From: Methanobacteriota archaeon
GTDB lineage: Archaea > Halobacteriota > Methanosarcinia > Methanosarcinales > Methanosarcinaceae
NCBI GenBank assembly: GCA_016841625.1
Contig: JAENYU010000002.1
Span: 72,491 to 118,420, forward strand
DNA length: 45,930 nucleotides
Direction of reading: 5' to 3'
A program made the position numbers and the translations under genes. Below, piece by piece: positions 32,697 through 42,036 of this stretch. How positions within the stretch are numbered: position 1 is the first letter of the stretch; each line of letters starts with the position of its first letter. The notes under the pieces were generated by a model. That model searched no databases and had not been told where the DNA came from. It saw only the letters and a list, made by a program, of their open reading frames with translations.

Positions 32697-35372
32697 TCAG
32701 TTCTTCACGATTACCTGAACGGTCTGTGAATACCCTACCCCCCCTTCAGGCGTGGTACCCACGGCTCTGATGTAATACGCCCCATTGGGCAGAGTCCTGT
32801 AACTTATATAGGCTGCCCAGCTGTTCCGCCCTTCAGAGTCCTCTGCCAGGTCAGTCCATGTTATGCCGTCAGGCGAACCCTGGAAAATGACCTTTGTGAC
32901 ATCTGAGTCCGCCGATGCCATAGCTACCTGGCTACTCCTCACTCTGTACCCGTTGCGCGGGTAGAGAAGCCGGACATTGGGAGCAGGGACCTCATTGTTT
33001 ATTTTTATCGAAATCTGGTCAATGCCTTCCTGCCCGATTTCATCTCGCATTGTTACCCGCAGCAGGTAGTTTCCATTCGAAAATTCGGAACTGTCCCAGC
33101 TTACACCCCAGCCGTCCAGGGCCTCGCTGTCCGTTCCAATTTCGACCCAACCTTCATTTTCGGGGGAATAATCAAAGCGGCATGAAACAGCATTTCCTAC
33201 CTCGACTGCAGCCTCAAGGTTCACAACCCCGCTGAGCACGGTGCCCTCTACAGGAGAGGTAATCTTCGGAACAGGTAGCTGCGACCCGGAAGCCGGGCTG
33301 TCATCAAACTCTGAAACCGGACCATCATCAAGTCCGGAAACCTGGAAGTCATCAAACTCTGAAATCTGACCATCATCCAGCCCGGAAGCCTGACTGTCAT
33401 CAATCACCCTGATAACCGGGTAACAGCTGACATTGAACCCCGAATAATCTTTTATTGTTACACGCAGGTAGTAGGATCCTTCAGGCAGCCTTTCGAGAAG
33501 GTCATCCGGCAGACCCGATCCCCCGGAGGCACCTGTAGCATAGATATCCTCCCAGTTGCATCCGTCCTGCGAAACCTGCAGGACCAGATCCATACCTTTG
33601 GATTGAGCCATCTGATACATCAAAGGTGCAAGTTTGGAGAGTTCAGATTTTACCTTGGATGCCGGGACGGTGAACTTCGGCTCCTGACAGCGCGTAACTT
33701 CCAGGGAGATCTGGTCAGAGCCCTGGAAACCGGCTTTATCATCCATCGTAGCCCTGATGTAGTACGTACCTTCAGGGAGGAACTCCGAATTCCATTCCAC
33801 ACTCCATCCTTCAGATCCGTCGAAATCCTTGCTGATCTCCGTCCAGCTGCTCCCACCATCTGCAGAGTATTCAAAGCTGGTGGATTCAATGTCATGGGAA
33901 CCCTTATCCTCTGCTACAATCTCGACAACGTCGCAGACAAAACTACCTGATGTCGGCTGGATAATGAGGGGCTCAGGGGAAGAACCTCCGGAACCGCCAG
34001 AACCGGGGTCACCGTTGCCCCCGGGCCCTGAACCTCCATCATCTCCACCGGAATCAGGACCATGGGAACTTCCAACACCAGCAGGTTTATTCGACCCCTG
34101 ACAGAAGGTATACCAGATACTTACCTCTGAAACCGGATTATTAAACTCAATTACAATAGCCTGACCCTCTTTCGGATGATTTCTCAGCAAGTTGCTGCCC
34201 GAGCGAGCCGCGTCCGAAGAATAAACTTGTGCCTCATTTGAGAAGTTCACCCAATGGTAACCTTTCCCAGCTGGAGTACCTGAAACGATGGCATTACCCT
34301 CAGGATCTTCATCGAAAGAAACAGACTTATCAGTGCCTGAAGGACACCAGGACATCAGGTCATCATACCTGACCTTGCCTTTACGGGAATTTGCACTGAG
34401 GTGCACATAGCTGATTTCACCACCAGCTGAACTGACTTTCAGCTCACTATAATTTCCCCAGTTCACGGGTTTCCCCTCGAAACTGTCTATGAGGGTTCCG
34501 TCCCCGTCATAAGCATAAATGCTTGCCGTTGCGCCTTCGCCGTGATCGGAGGAACCTTCGGAGCCTGAATCACCATTTTCATCAGAACCTTCGGAACCGC
34601 CACAACCGCCGGAATCGGAAGACTCACCACCTTTTCCACCGGGACCACCTTTTCCACCGGGACCGCCTTTACCACCATGACCGCTAGATTCATCACCGGC
34701 ATCAGAACCTTCGGAACCACCACAACTGCCGGAATCGGAAGACTCACCACCTGAACCACCGGGACCACCTTTTCCACCGGGACCGCCTTTACCACCGGGA
34801 CTGCTAGATTCGTCACCGGCATCAGAACCGCCACAACTGCCGGAATCGGAAGACTCACCACCTGAACCACCGGGACCACTTGAGCCACCGGGTCCACCGG
34901 GACCACTTGAGCCACCGGGACCACTTGAGCCACCGGGTCCACCTTTACCACCGGGACCACCCTGAGAAGGTCCTCCCGCAGAGGAGACGTCGGAACTTTC
35001 AGACTGAAGGGATTTCCACCATGGTCCGGGGCTCCAGCCTAGGAAACTAAACCTTGGATCCCCTTTCCAGGCAGGACCTCCTTTCCATGAGATGGTGCCG
35101 ATTCCATCGGAACCGCCCATCCCACCGGGACCACCAGAGCCACTATGTTCTTCACCAGGATCAGCTGAATCTACATCGGAAGTGTCGGGCCCGGATTCAC
35201 CGCCGGAACCACCTGGAAGTCCAGAACCTCCGGACTCACTATTTGATTCAGAAAAAGTCTCATCAAGATACTGGGAAAGAACATCATCCGTGCTTTCCGC
35301 ACCAGCCGGGATGCCCGCGGCTGCTATAATGAAAAGCACTATCGTAATAACCATAAGATCATTGGATCGCAC
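32697..35372 (-). CDS. Secreted Gly/Ser-rich surface protein with collagen-like triplets and Ig-like repeats
   Basis: From a GTG at 35372, which has GGGGGT 8 nt upstream, the protein is 891 residues and starts with a signal peptide (MRSNDLMVITIVLFIIAAAG, cleaved near AGA). The frame extends to an ATG at 35408 without a ribosome site. Then come an acidic Ser/Gly region, a collagen-like stretch of uninterrupted G-x-y triplets (GPG GKG GPG GSS type), and three Gly-rich blocks each ending in a GGESSDSGxCGG cysteine motif. A domain with paired Trp/Cys follows, then at least three Ig-like repeats with GxYYIRA strands. It has no C-terminal anchor. A structural or adhesive surface or matrix role is likely. 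Confidence 0.85.
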   Translation of the reverse strand: MRSNDLMVITIVLFIIAAAGIPAGAESTDDVLSQYLDETFSESNSESGGSGLPGGSGGESGPDTSDVDSADPGEEHSGSGGPGGMGGSDGIGTISWKGGPAWKGDPRFSFLGWSPGPWWKSLQSESSDVSSAGGPSQGGPGGKGGPGGSSGPGGSSGPGGPGGSSGPGGSGGESSDSGSCGGSDAGDESSSPGGKGGPGGKGGPGGSGGESSDSGSCGGSEGSDAGDESSGHGGKGGPGGKGGPGGKGGESSDSGGCGGSEGSDENGDSGSEGSSDHGEGATASIYAYDGDGTLIDSFEGKPVNWGNYSELKVSSAGGEISYVHLSANSRKGKVRYDDLMSWCPSGTDKSVSFDEDPEGNAIVSGTPAGKGYHWVNFSNEAQVYSSDAARSGSNLLRNHPKEGQAIVIEFNNPVSEVSIWYTFCQGSNKPAGVGSSHGPDSGGDDGGSGPGGNGDPGSGGSGGSSPEPLIIQPTSGSFVCDVVEIVAEDKGSHDIESTSFEYSADGGSSWTEISKDFDGSEGWSVEWNSEFLPEGTYYIRATMDDKAGFQGSDQISLEVTRCQEPKFTVPASKVKSELSKLAPLMYQMAQSKGMDLVLQVSQDGCNWEDIYATGASGGSGLPDDLLERLPEGSYYLRVTIKDYSGFNVSCYPVIRVIDDSQASGLDDGQISEFDDFQVSGLDDGPVSEFDDSPASGSQLPVPKITSPVEGTVLSGVVNLEAAVEVGNAVSCRFDYSPENEGWVEIGTDSEALDGWGVSWDSSEFSNGNYLLRVTMRDEIGQEGIDQISIKINNEVPAPNVRLLYPRNGYRVRSSQVAMASADSDVTKVIFQGSPDGITWTDLAEDSEGRNSWAAYISYRTLPNGAYYIRAVGTTPEGGVGYSQTVQVIVKN
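34580..34990 (-). repeat. Internal coding repeats of the Gly/Ser-rich protein
   Basis: Three DNA blocks of about 90-110 bp (roughly 34583-34690, 34691-34800, 34801-34890) repeat the Lys/Gly/Pro-Gly triplets plus the DSGSCGG motif. Next to them, 34870-34960 is built of 9- and 18-bp GPGGSS units. In-frame multiples of 9 allow length change without frameshift. Confidence 0.75.
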
Positions 35373-35818
35373 ACAATATACCCCCAAACTAAATGAAATA
35401 ATCGACATTATGAAGGAAAACTATATGAATATTTTTGTACAAATCCAAAAAATATATATGAAATGATAAAAATTAGACTGATGCATAATTCCACCCACAT
35501 ACTGTATTTGAAACTGCATGTAAAACCCCTAATTTACATCAAGAAGAGGGACTTTAAAGCTCCAAAGATAGCGTTTTTATCGAAAAAATAGAATATCTCA
35601 GACAACTGTGGGATAGGAAAAGAAAATTCATTTTAGGAGCAAGGATCGTAATCCCAACCCCTGGTGACGCCTCTACTGCCCCATAAATATTAAATATTGA
35701 TAAATAATTTTTAATGGATGAAAGAAAGTCCTGAAAACAGCCAGACGGATTTCAGGATAAAAATACCAGAGAATAAGGAAAAGCAATAAGATAGTCAAAA
35801 CCAGAGAATAAAGAAAAA
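35373..35818. promoter_or_regulatory. Spacer with promoter of the Gly/Ser-rich protein gene
   Basis: A minus-strand TATA-like CATATATATTTT near 35450-35460 predicts a start around 35425 and a leader of about 50 nt before the GTG. The rest, up to the tRNA gene, is AT-rich and shows no gene. Confidence 0.5.
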
Positions 35819-35903
35819 CGACGAGAGGGGGATTCGAACCCCCGAGATGCGAAGCATCACAGGATTAGCAATCCTGCGCCATACCGGGCTTGGCTATCTC
35901 GTC
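35819..35903 (-). tRNA. tRNA-Ser (anticodon GCT)
   Basis: On the minus strand the acceptor GACGAGA pairs with TCTCGTC, the anticodon stem-loop is AGGATT-GCT-AATCCT, a long serine-type variable arm follows (GATGCTTCGCATC), and the T arm contains GGTTCGAATCC. The discriminator is G and CCA is not encoded. There is no intron. A TATA-like TTAAATATCT lies about 40 bp upstream. Confidence 0.96.
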
Positions 35904-36059
35904 ATTCAGGTTGTAGAAGACGCGTTTTCCTTAGATGCATTTCAGATATTTAACCTTTTCCGGGAAAAAACAGTTTGCAAAAACTGGATCTCCACTTCAC
36001 ACACGGAGTTTTGTTTTTATGTTGAAAGTTTTGAAGGGAACCGATTCAAGTTGTTTAGT

Positions 36060-36372
36060 GATGAGCACGCCGCAGGTCGATATACCTCGGAGATCCCAGG
36101 GGACTGGCACCTCTCCTCCACCTCGCGACCCCGCAAGCGATAGTTGCCCACGGTAAGTCTGCTCCCTTCCGGGCCTCGACCGGTTTCCACAGTTAAGGTA
36201 GGAAGACCTGTTCTCCAGCAAGCCCTCAAACCAGCACCATCCAAGCAGGACGGGGCTTCTCAGTTGAGATCCCAGGCTCGAATCTCTTCGATAAACCTTC
36301 CATTGGCTTCGTCCCCCGCGTATCGGCGATTTCGGGTTACAGGTAACGCCGGGCTACCCGGACTAGCTCATC
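36060..36372 (-). ncRNA. Archaeal 7S (SRP) RNA
   Basis: The RNA is read on the minus strand. The conserved helix-8 motif GGCCCGGAAGGGAGCAGAC near 36155-36175, the GGGTAGCCCGG / TGTAACCCGAAA Alu-side motifs near 36320-36355, and GGGATCTC repeats fit archaeal SRP RNA of about 310 nt. The ends were set by the terminal helix GATGAGC (36372-36366) with GCTCATC (36066-36060). A TATA-like TTTATAAATTAC lies about 25 bp upstream. It is the scaffold for SRP19 and SRP54. Confidence 0.93.
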
Positions 36373-36785
36373 AACCATACAACACGCTAGTAATTTATAA
36401 AAGTATCCCTACTGATGTGCATTTTTTTCCGACATGCGAGCAGGACATCTCATATCTCCCGGCCCTCCGGAGAAAAATTAAGAGCCTATAAAACCCCCTT
36501 TTCAAAATTGTGAATTCAAAAAAGGGAATTATAAATCGGGGTCCCCGTAAAAGCCCCCTTTCCCGAAAAAAAATGTTTTTTTGAGTTCAAAAATATATAA
36601 AAAGAACTATAATTGCCCCTACGTATTTATACGTCGATTTACAAAGTAATACACATCAATAGATCTCAGACGACTGATGGATCTTAAACGACTACAAAAG
36701 ACCGATAAGTGTCAAGCGACTTACGGAAAATACTTACGTAACACACCGGGAAACCGGAAAAAGTTAGATTGACGGGGGGAATTTT
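36373..36785. promoter_or_regulatory. Divergent spacer: 7S RNA promoter and ramA upstream region
   Basis: The left part has the minus-strand 7S RNA promoter. Rightward, AAAATATATAAAAAG (36590-36602) is a strong TATA box, giving a start near 36621 and a leader of about 165 nt. At that point lies a perfect palindrome ACGTA-TTTA-TACGT (36621-36634). Further on are direct repeats GATCTxAxACGACT (36662, 36680) and ACTTACG (36719, 36732). Confidence 0.55.
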
Positions 36786-38399
36786 ATGAGAGTCGGAGTT
36801 GCAGTAGACCTGGGAACGAGCGGGTATAGAGCTCAGAAAGTAGACCTTGATCGGGACGAAATCAAAAGAACGGTAATCACACTGAGGAACCCTCTGCCGG
36901 GAGCGAATGTGATGGACCATATGGACTTCGCGATTCACTACGGGCAGGACCTGGCCCACGGACTTTCCGTGAATGCGGTAAAGAACCTGCTCCAGGCCCT
37001 TGATGTGGAAACAGGGGAACTTGAAAGACTTTCCATCTGCGGGAATCCCATCCAGCTATCTATATTCCAGGGGATTACCATTGAAGACCTTGCCTACGCA
37101 GGGGAGCGGAAGAAAAAGAAATACCACATCGAAGACCAGAAAAGAGACGCAATGATAGTGCCAAGCAGTGAAATCCCCGGACTTGAGGAACTTGAATGTG
37201 AGGTGAGGGTGCCCCCGGCAATCAAGCACGAAGTTGGGGCTGATGCCCTTGCCCTGATCGTAAAATCCGGGATGCTTGAGAGTGAGGAGATTTCGATTGC
37301 AACGGACTACGGGACAAACGCCGAGATGGCCCTGAAAGTAGGAGACGTTATTTACACCGGCTCTGCGGCTGCCGGACCTGCACTGGAAGGGCAGCAGATA
37401 AAGCACGGGAACCTTGCATCCCCGTTCACGATCTCCGACATCGAATTTGAAAACGGGGCACTCCGGAACTATGTGTTGGACGAAGAGATGAGATCAGTCC
37501 CAGGAGACCTTGTTGACCCGGCAACCGGGGAAATTCTCGAGGAGGGCCAGATCAAAGCCAAAGGGATTACGGGTACAGGGGTTATATCCCTGATCGAAAA
37601 AGCGCTGGAAAAAGGCCTTGTCGTGCTTCCGAAAATCAAGACCCCCGAAGAAATCATTCACCTCCAGAATAAGATACTTTTCTCGGAGCATGACCTGAAA
37701 GAAGCCGGAAAAGCTATCGGAGCAATTCGTGCGGGGCATATAACCCTCTGTGCGACTGCCGGAATTACAATGGAAGACATCAAGACTGCTTACATGGCAG
37801 GAGCCGCAGGAACCTACATGGATGCGGCAAAAGCCCAGAAAATAGGACTGATCCCCTACGGTACAGGCCGGATCTGCCAGCTCGGGAACACCTCGCTTAT
37901 CCTGGCAAAGGAAATCCTTGTTTCCGAAGATAGGCTCTGGGAACTGCAGGACGTTGCAAACAAGATCATAGGTACCCACACCATGTTTGCGACTGCCCCT
38001 GAATTCAGTAACGCTTACGTCCTCGAACTCGCCTACTGGGAAGAGGGAATGCCCATGAAAATGTTCAAGAAGTACCTCAAAAAGAAGGGACTTCCCGTCC
38101 TTGGCGACCCCCTGGAAAACCCGATAATCGAAAAACGTGTTGAAAGGGACATCCCGGTACTTGGTGAAGAGGGGCTGCACGTACTCGAAAGGGTGGGAAC
38201 CTACCTCTCAATGCTTGTCGAAGACTGCCCCGAGTGCCAGAAGTGTATAAAAGTCTGTCCCAATGACGCTATCAGCATTGACGAGAACAACAGGGTCTTG
38301 ATCAGCACCGACCTCTGTGACGGATCTCACTGCCAGAAATGTATCCGGGCCTGCCCAGGGGACAAATTCAACTGGGAAAACCTGGAAGTCTCCGTGTAA
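36786..38399 (+). CDS. ramA: RamA-type corrinoid protein reductive activase
   Basis: The 537-residue protein reduces the Co(II) form of methyltransferase corrinoid proteins to Co(I), with ATP. It has an ASKHA-like RACo core (VDLGTSGYRAQKV at the start, TDYGTNAEMALK near 170, ITLCATAGITMEDIKTAYMAGAAGTYM) and a C-terminal ferredoxin domain with two clusters: C-x2-C-x2-C-x3-CP (CPECQKCIKVCP) and C-x4-C-x2-C-x3-CP (CDGSHCQKCIRACP). Length and lack of an N-terminal [2Fe-2S] domain match RamA of Methanosarcina barkeri. Paralogues exist, so the partner (methylamine, methanol or methylsulfide corrinoid protein) is open. No methyltransferase gene is in the window. GGGGGG lies before the ATG. Confidence 0.88.
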   Translation: MRVGVAVDLGTSGYRAQKVDLDRDEIKRTVITLRNPLPGANVMDHMDFAIHYGQDLAHGLSVNAVKNLLQALDVETGELERLSICGNPIQLSIFQGITIEDLAYAGERKKKKYHIEDQKRDAMIVPSSEIPGLEELECEVRVPPAIKHEVGADALALIVKSGMLESEEISIATDYGTNAEMALKVGDVIYTGSAAAGPALEGQQIKHGNLASPFTISDIEFENGALRNYVLDEEMRSVPGDLVDPATGEILEEGQIKAKGITGTGVISLIEKALEKGLVVLPKIKTPEEIIHLQNKILFSEHDLKEAGKAIGAIRAGHITLCATAGITMEDIKTAYMAGAAGTYMDAAKAQKIGLIPYGTGRICQLGNTSLILAKEILVSEDRLWELQDVANKIIGTHTMFATAPEFSNAYVLELAYWEEGMPMKMFKKYLKKKGLPVLGDPLENPIIEKRVERDIPVLGEEGLHVLERVGTYLSMLVEDCPECQKCIKVCPNDAISIDENNRVLISTDLCDGSHCQKCIRACPGDKFNWENLEVSV

Positions 38400-38470
38400 C
38401 CCTTGGTCCAGGATCTTTAATCCTTAGTTCACGCAAATAGGGGTAAGCCCGAAATCCAACAAAAAATTTG

Positions 38471-38534
38471 CTTTCGCCAACAGGTCACCGACGGGACCAG
38501 CGGCATGCCACTGAATAGGGCAACCCCTGTTGCC
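38471..38534 (+). other. GC-rich patch downstream of ramA with mutually exclusive hairpins
   Basis: GGCAAC (38519-38524) pairs with GTTGCC (38529-38534) over a CCCT loop. CAACAGG (38478-38484) pairs with CCTGTTG (38526-38532), which overlaps the first stem. Inside are GGTC-N8-GACC (38483-38498) and GGCATGCC (38502-38509). It may be a 3'-UTR element or small RNA. The rest of 38400-38760 shows no gene. Confidence 0.4.
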
Positions 38535-38760
38535 ACACACCTAAAACCTTTCCGCTTAATTCAGAAACAAAACAGAAAGTGGACGTGTGTTGGGAAAAGA
38601 AGAGAAAAATGAGCATTACATAAAAGAATTGAGATCATGAGCCATAAAAGAAATAGAAATTATTCAAGAATACCGTTCAAACCAGATGACAAAAACATAC
38701 CAAATTTAAAGAAATGTTGGGACTATTGAGGAGTATTGGGTGGTTGTGCGCATATTCAGC

Positions 38761-38793
38761 ACAAAATATATAAACAAGCTCATCATAGGAAAT
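38761..38793 (+). promoter_or_regulatory. Promoter of ncRNA copy 1
   Basis: CACAAAATATATAAAC (TATA centre about 38769) sits 25-27 bp before the 5' arm of the closing stem. TGGTTGTG lies at about 38740. Both blocks recur in front of copy 2. Confidence 0.6.
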
Positions 38794-38794
38794 T

Positions 38795-38908
38795 ATTGAG
38801 GCATCTAATCCACTTTCACACCGTAAATCATCTACCACATTTTGCCCAAATAGACCTTTTAAAGTTACGCAACGCCTTTATTTAGGTGCCTCAATATACC
38901 CATTTTTA
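38795..38908 (+). ncRNA. Structured small RNA, copy 1
   Basis: An 11-bp closing stem TTGAGGCATCT (38796-38806) with AGGTGCCTCAA (38884-38894, one G-U) encloses about 77 nt. TATACCCATTTTT follows as a T-run terminator. The interior is C-rich and G-poor near the 5' side (TAATCCACTTTCACACCG) and has GTTACGCAACGCCTTT near the 3' side, both conserved in copy 2. No reading frame is present. The position directly after a TATA box and the conserved end make an independent transcript likely. I do not recognise a named family; a base-pairing regulatory sRNA is a guess. Confidence 0.7.
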
Positions 38909-39513
38909 AGCAACGCTTTTTGGGGTGGTAATTCATTATATATAAAGTGGTATATTTTGTTTACAAATAAAAATTGAGTAAGCTATCCGTCTTTTTTTAA
39001 AGTACCACACATAAATAGCACCCCTGAGCTAGAAAGAACATTGAAACCCAGACATATACAAACAGATAACTAACTCTAAAGAACTAAATACGTCTCTTTT
39101 TCATGCTGAACCCTGTCAGGGCAGAAGGCAGGGCATATTAATACTACAGGGGAAAAACTGCCCACATGTATGTGAAACTATTTCAAGCCTGCAAAACGGG
39201 TTCAAACCCTGCAAAACGGATTCAGGCCCTACATGTAAAAAGAAAAAGCAAAGAATTCCTGCAGCTTTACGGGGTCCCCCCTAAAAAATCCGGGGGAAAA
39301 CCCAAAGAAGTAACAAAGAGGGGAGAAAAAAGTAAAAAATGAGGACAGATTAGAATTGAAGGGCGGAATAGTAAGAAAAAACAGAAAAAAAGGAGAAACG
39401 TTGAGATTGGAAGAGCATTAGTGAGAATAAAAAGCAAATAGTGTGAACGTAGGAAGAAGAATAAGAAAATGAGTGAGAATAGTTTTGGATGGTTGTGTAC
39501 AGAACGAACACAA

Positions 39514-39542
39514 AGTATATATGCAACTTTCACATAGGAATT
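39514..39542 (+). promoter_or_regulatory. Promoter of ncRNA copy 2
   Basis: CACAAAGTATATATGC (TATA centre about 39518) lies 25 bp before the stem. TGGATGGTTGTG precedes it at 39486-39497, as in copy 1. The 38909-39513 gap is AT-rich and purine-rich, with no credible gene. Confidence 0.6.
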
Positions 39543-39654
39543 GCTGAGGCATCTAATCCACTTTCACACCGTAATTAATCTACCACATCTAAGCCCAAAT
39601 ATACCTTTTTAAGTTACGCAACGCCTTTAAGATGCCTCAATATACCCATTTTTA
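39543..39654 (+). ncRNA. Structured small RNA, copy 2
   Basis: This is homologous to the element at 38795 over its whole length. The stem TGAGGCATCT (39545-39554) with AGATGCCTCA (39630-39639) has a T-A pair where copy 1 has T-G. The 22-nt block from GAGGCATC to CACACCG is identical, as are ATCTACCACA, GCCCAAATA and AAGTTACGCAACGCCTTT. Small length changes fall in the loop next to the 3' arm. TATACCCATTTTT follows, as in copy 1. Both copies and their promoters are conserved while the surrounding spacer is not. Confidence 0.7.
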
Positions 39655-39900
39655 TGAAGACGAGATGAGGATAAGAATCGTCATATACAAACATTTATAT
39701 TCATAATTCTAGATATAAATGGAGAAGAGGATATCCCACATAATTTAAGGCAAGAAACTGCCGTTAATGCACACATTATCACAGAAAAGCCCTGAAATGT
39801 ACAGCCCGCTGAATTGACAGGGAAAAAAGAGAGAGACAAAAAGTAAAAAGTGCCCCGTAGAAGGTAAAAAAGAAGGAAAAGGGGTAAAAACTTTTTTTTG

Positions 39901-39995
39901 GATTTTTTGAATTGTTTTGGGTTTTTTGAATTGTTTTGGATTTTTTGAATTGTTTTGGGTTTTTTGGCTTGTCCAGGATTTTTTGGCTTGTCCAG
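39901..39995. repeat. 19-bp tandem repeat, 5 copies
   Basis: Units of the form GRTTTTTTGAATTGTTTTG (three copies) and GRTTTTTTGGCTTGTCCAG (two copies) run without gaps, so there are two sub-types of one 19-bp unit. The array lies just beyond the 3' end of purB. On the purB strand a T-rich stretch (about 40033-40021) between array and stop may serve as terminator. Confidence 0.9.
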
Positions 39996-40034
39996 GATCT
40001 TTGGATTTAAATTGGGAGAGGAAAAGAAAAAAGG

Positions 40035-41381
40035 TTAGAGGTCGTAAGCCTCCCGCAGTTTCACGACAAGGGATTCGACCTGTTCTACAGCAGTCCCGAT
40101 GTATTTGTCAGGGTTTACAAGGTTTTCGATATCCCCGGCACTCAGGTATCTTACGACCTCCGGAGCTTCCAGAAGCACGTTTTTGAAGTGTTGTCCGGTT
40201 TCATGGGCTTTCATTGCGGAGTCCCTGACAAGTTCATGGGCTTCCTGACGGCCGACCCCACGTTTTGCAAGTTCGATCATGACAGCTTCCCCCATGTTCA
40301 GGCCCCGGAGCAGTTCAAGGTTTCGACGAATGTTTTCAGGATAGAAGCGCAGATGTTCGATCACACTAATTCCGAGTTTCAGGATATGGTCCGTTAACAC
40401 GCAGGTTTCGGGGAAGACCACCCTTTCACAGGAAGAATTTGTCAGGTCCCTTTCATCCCAGAGGGTGTTGTTCAGGAGTTCAGGCTCGATCATAGCCCGC
40501 ACGATCCTTGCAAGCCCGCAGATCTGTTCGGACTTGATGGGGTTTCGCTTATGCGGCATGGTGGAAGAACCCACCTGTTTTTTCCCGAAGCTTTCTTCTA
40601 CTTCCGCAATCTCACTGCGCTGGAGAGACCTTATTTCAACGCCAATTTTATCAAGAGTCGTAACTGCGTTTGCCATCCACATCACAAATTCAGCATGCCG
40701 GTCCCTCTGGATGATCTGATTGGAAACATCGACCGAACCGACTCCCAGGTGCTGCATGGTGAGTTTCTGGACCATAACCCCGGCAGACCCGAAAGCAGCC
40801 TGGGTCCCGACCGCCCCGGTCATCTGTCCAACAGTTGCTCTTGGAGTCAGCTGAGCCAGGCGCTCCAGATGCCTCGCGATTTCAGAGGCCCAGATCGCAA
40901 AACGGAGCCCGTATGTTGTGGGGACTCCGATCTGCCCGTGGGTCCTTCCACAGCAGACCGTATGCTTGTGAGCTTCCGCCTTATTAAGGAGGACCTTGAG
41001 TAAAATTTTCAGTTTATCGTCCAGGATGTCAATAGCATCTTTTATCTGGAGTGCCGTCGCCGTGTCCAGAATATCGTTTGAAGTGGCCCCGAAATGCACC
41101 CACTTTCCGGCATTATCCCTGCACTGTTCGGAAATTGCAAGAACCACCGCCATCATATCATGGTGGATCTCAGCTTCTATCTCGTTTACTCGCTCGGCCT
41201 TCACCAGACCAATGCTCTCAGAAATAATCTCAGCAGCCTCGGCCGGAATCAGTCCCATGTCCGCCTCGGCCTGGGCAAGGGCAGCCTCGGTCTGTAAGAT
41301 CCGGGAAAGCCGGTTTTCCTGACTCCATACGTACTTCATTTCTGCGGTACCGTAACGGTATTCTATCGGATGAATTGCCAC
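40035..41381 (-). CDS. purB: Adenylosuccinate lyase
   Basis: The enzyme splits SAICAR and adenylosuccinate in purine synthesis. The signature GSSTMPHKRNPIKSE of the fumarase/aspartase superfamily is complete, as are the CGRTHGQIGVPTTYG and FGATSNDILDTATAL blocks. The open frame begins with ATG at 41393, but the GTG at 41381 gives the usual MAIHPIEYRYGTAEMK start, and GGTGAT lies 5 nt before it, overlapping the ATG. From that GTG the protein has 448 residues. The gene stands alone; a 17-bp repeat array lies in its upstream region. Confidence 0.95.
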   Translation of the reverse strand: MAIHPIEYRYGTAEMKYVWSQENRLSRILQTEAALAQAEADMGLIPAEAAEIISESIGLVKAERVNEIEAEIHHDMMAVVLAISEQCRDNAGKWVHFGATSNDILDTATALQIKDAIDILDDKLKILLKVLLNKAEAHKHTVCCGRTHGQIGVPTTYGLRFAIWASEIARHLERLAQLTPRATVGQMTGAVGTQAAFGSAGVMVQKLTMQHLGVGSVDVSNQIIQRDRHAEFVMWMANAVTTLDKIGVEIRSLQRSEIAEVEESFGKKQVGSSTMPHKRNPIKSEQICGLARIVRAMIEPELLNNTLWDERDLTNSSCERVVFPETCVLTDHILKLGISVIEHLRFYPENIRRNLELLRGLNMGEAVMIELAKRGVGRQEAHELVRDSAMKAHETGQHFKNVLLEAPEVVRYLSAGDIENLVNPDKYIGTAVEQVESLVVKLREAYDL

Positions 41382-42030
<649 letters not shown>

Positions 42031-42036
42031 TCCTTT

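Noticed and set aside
34487-34960. 157-codon Val/Pro-rich frame on the minus strand
   Set aside because: It is the +1 shadow of the Gly-rich repeat region of the large secreted protein; its VPVVQVV pattern is just the repeat read out of frame.
39267-39533. 88-codon Phe/Leu-rich frame on the minus strand upstream of ncRNA copy 2
   Set aside because: Low-complexity product of the purine-rich spacer; it would overlap the ncRNA promoter and has no ribosome site.
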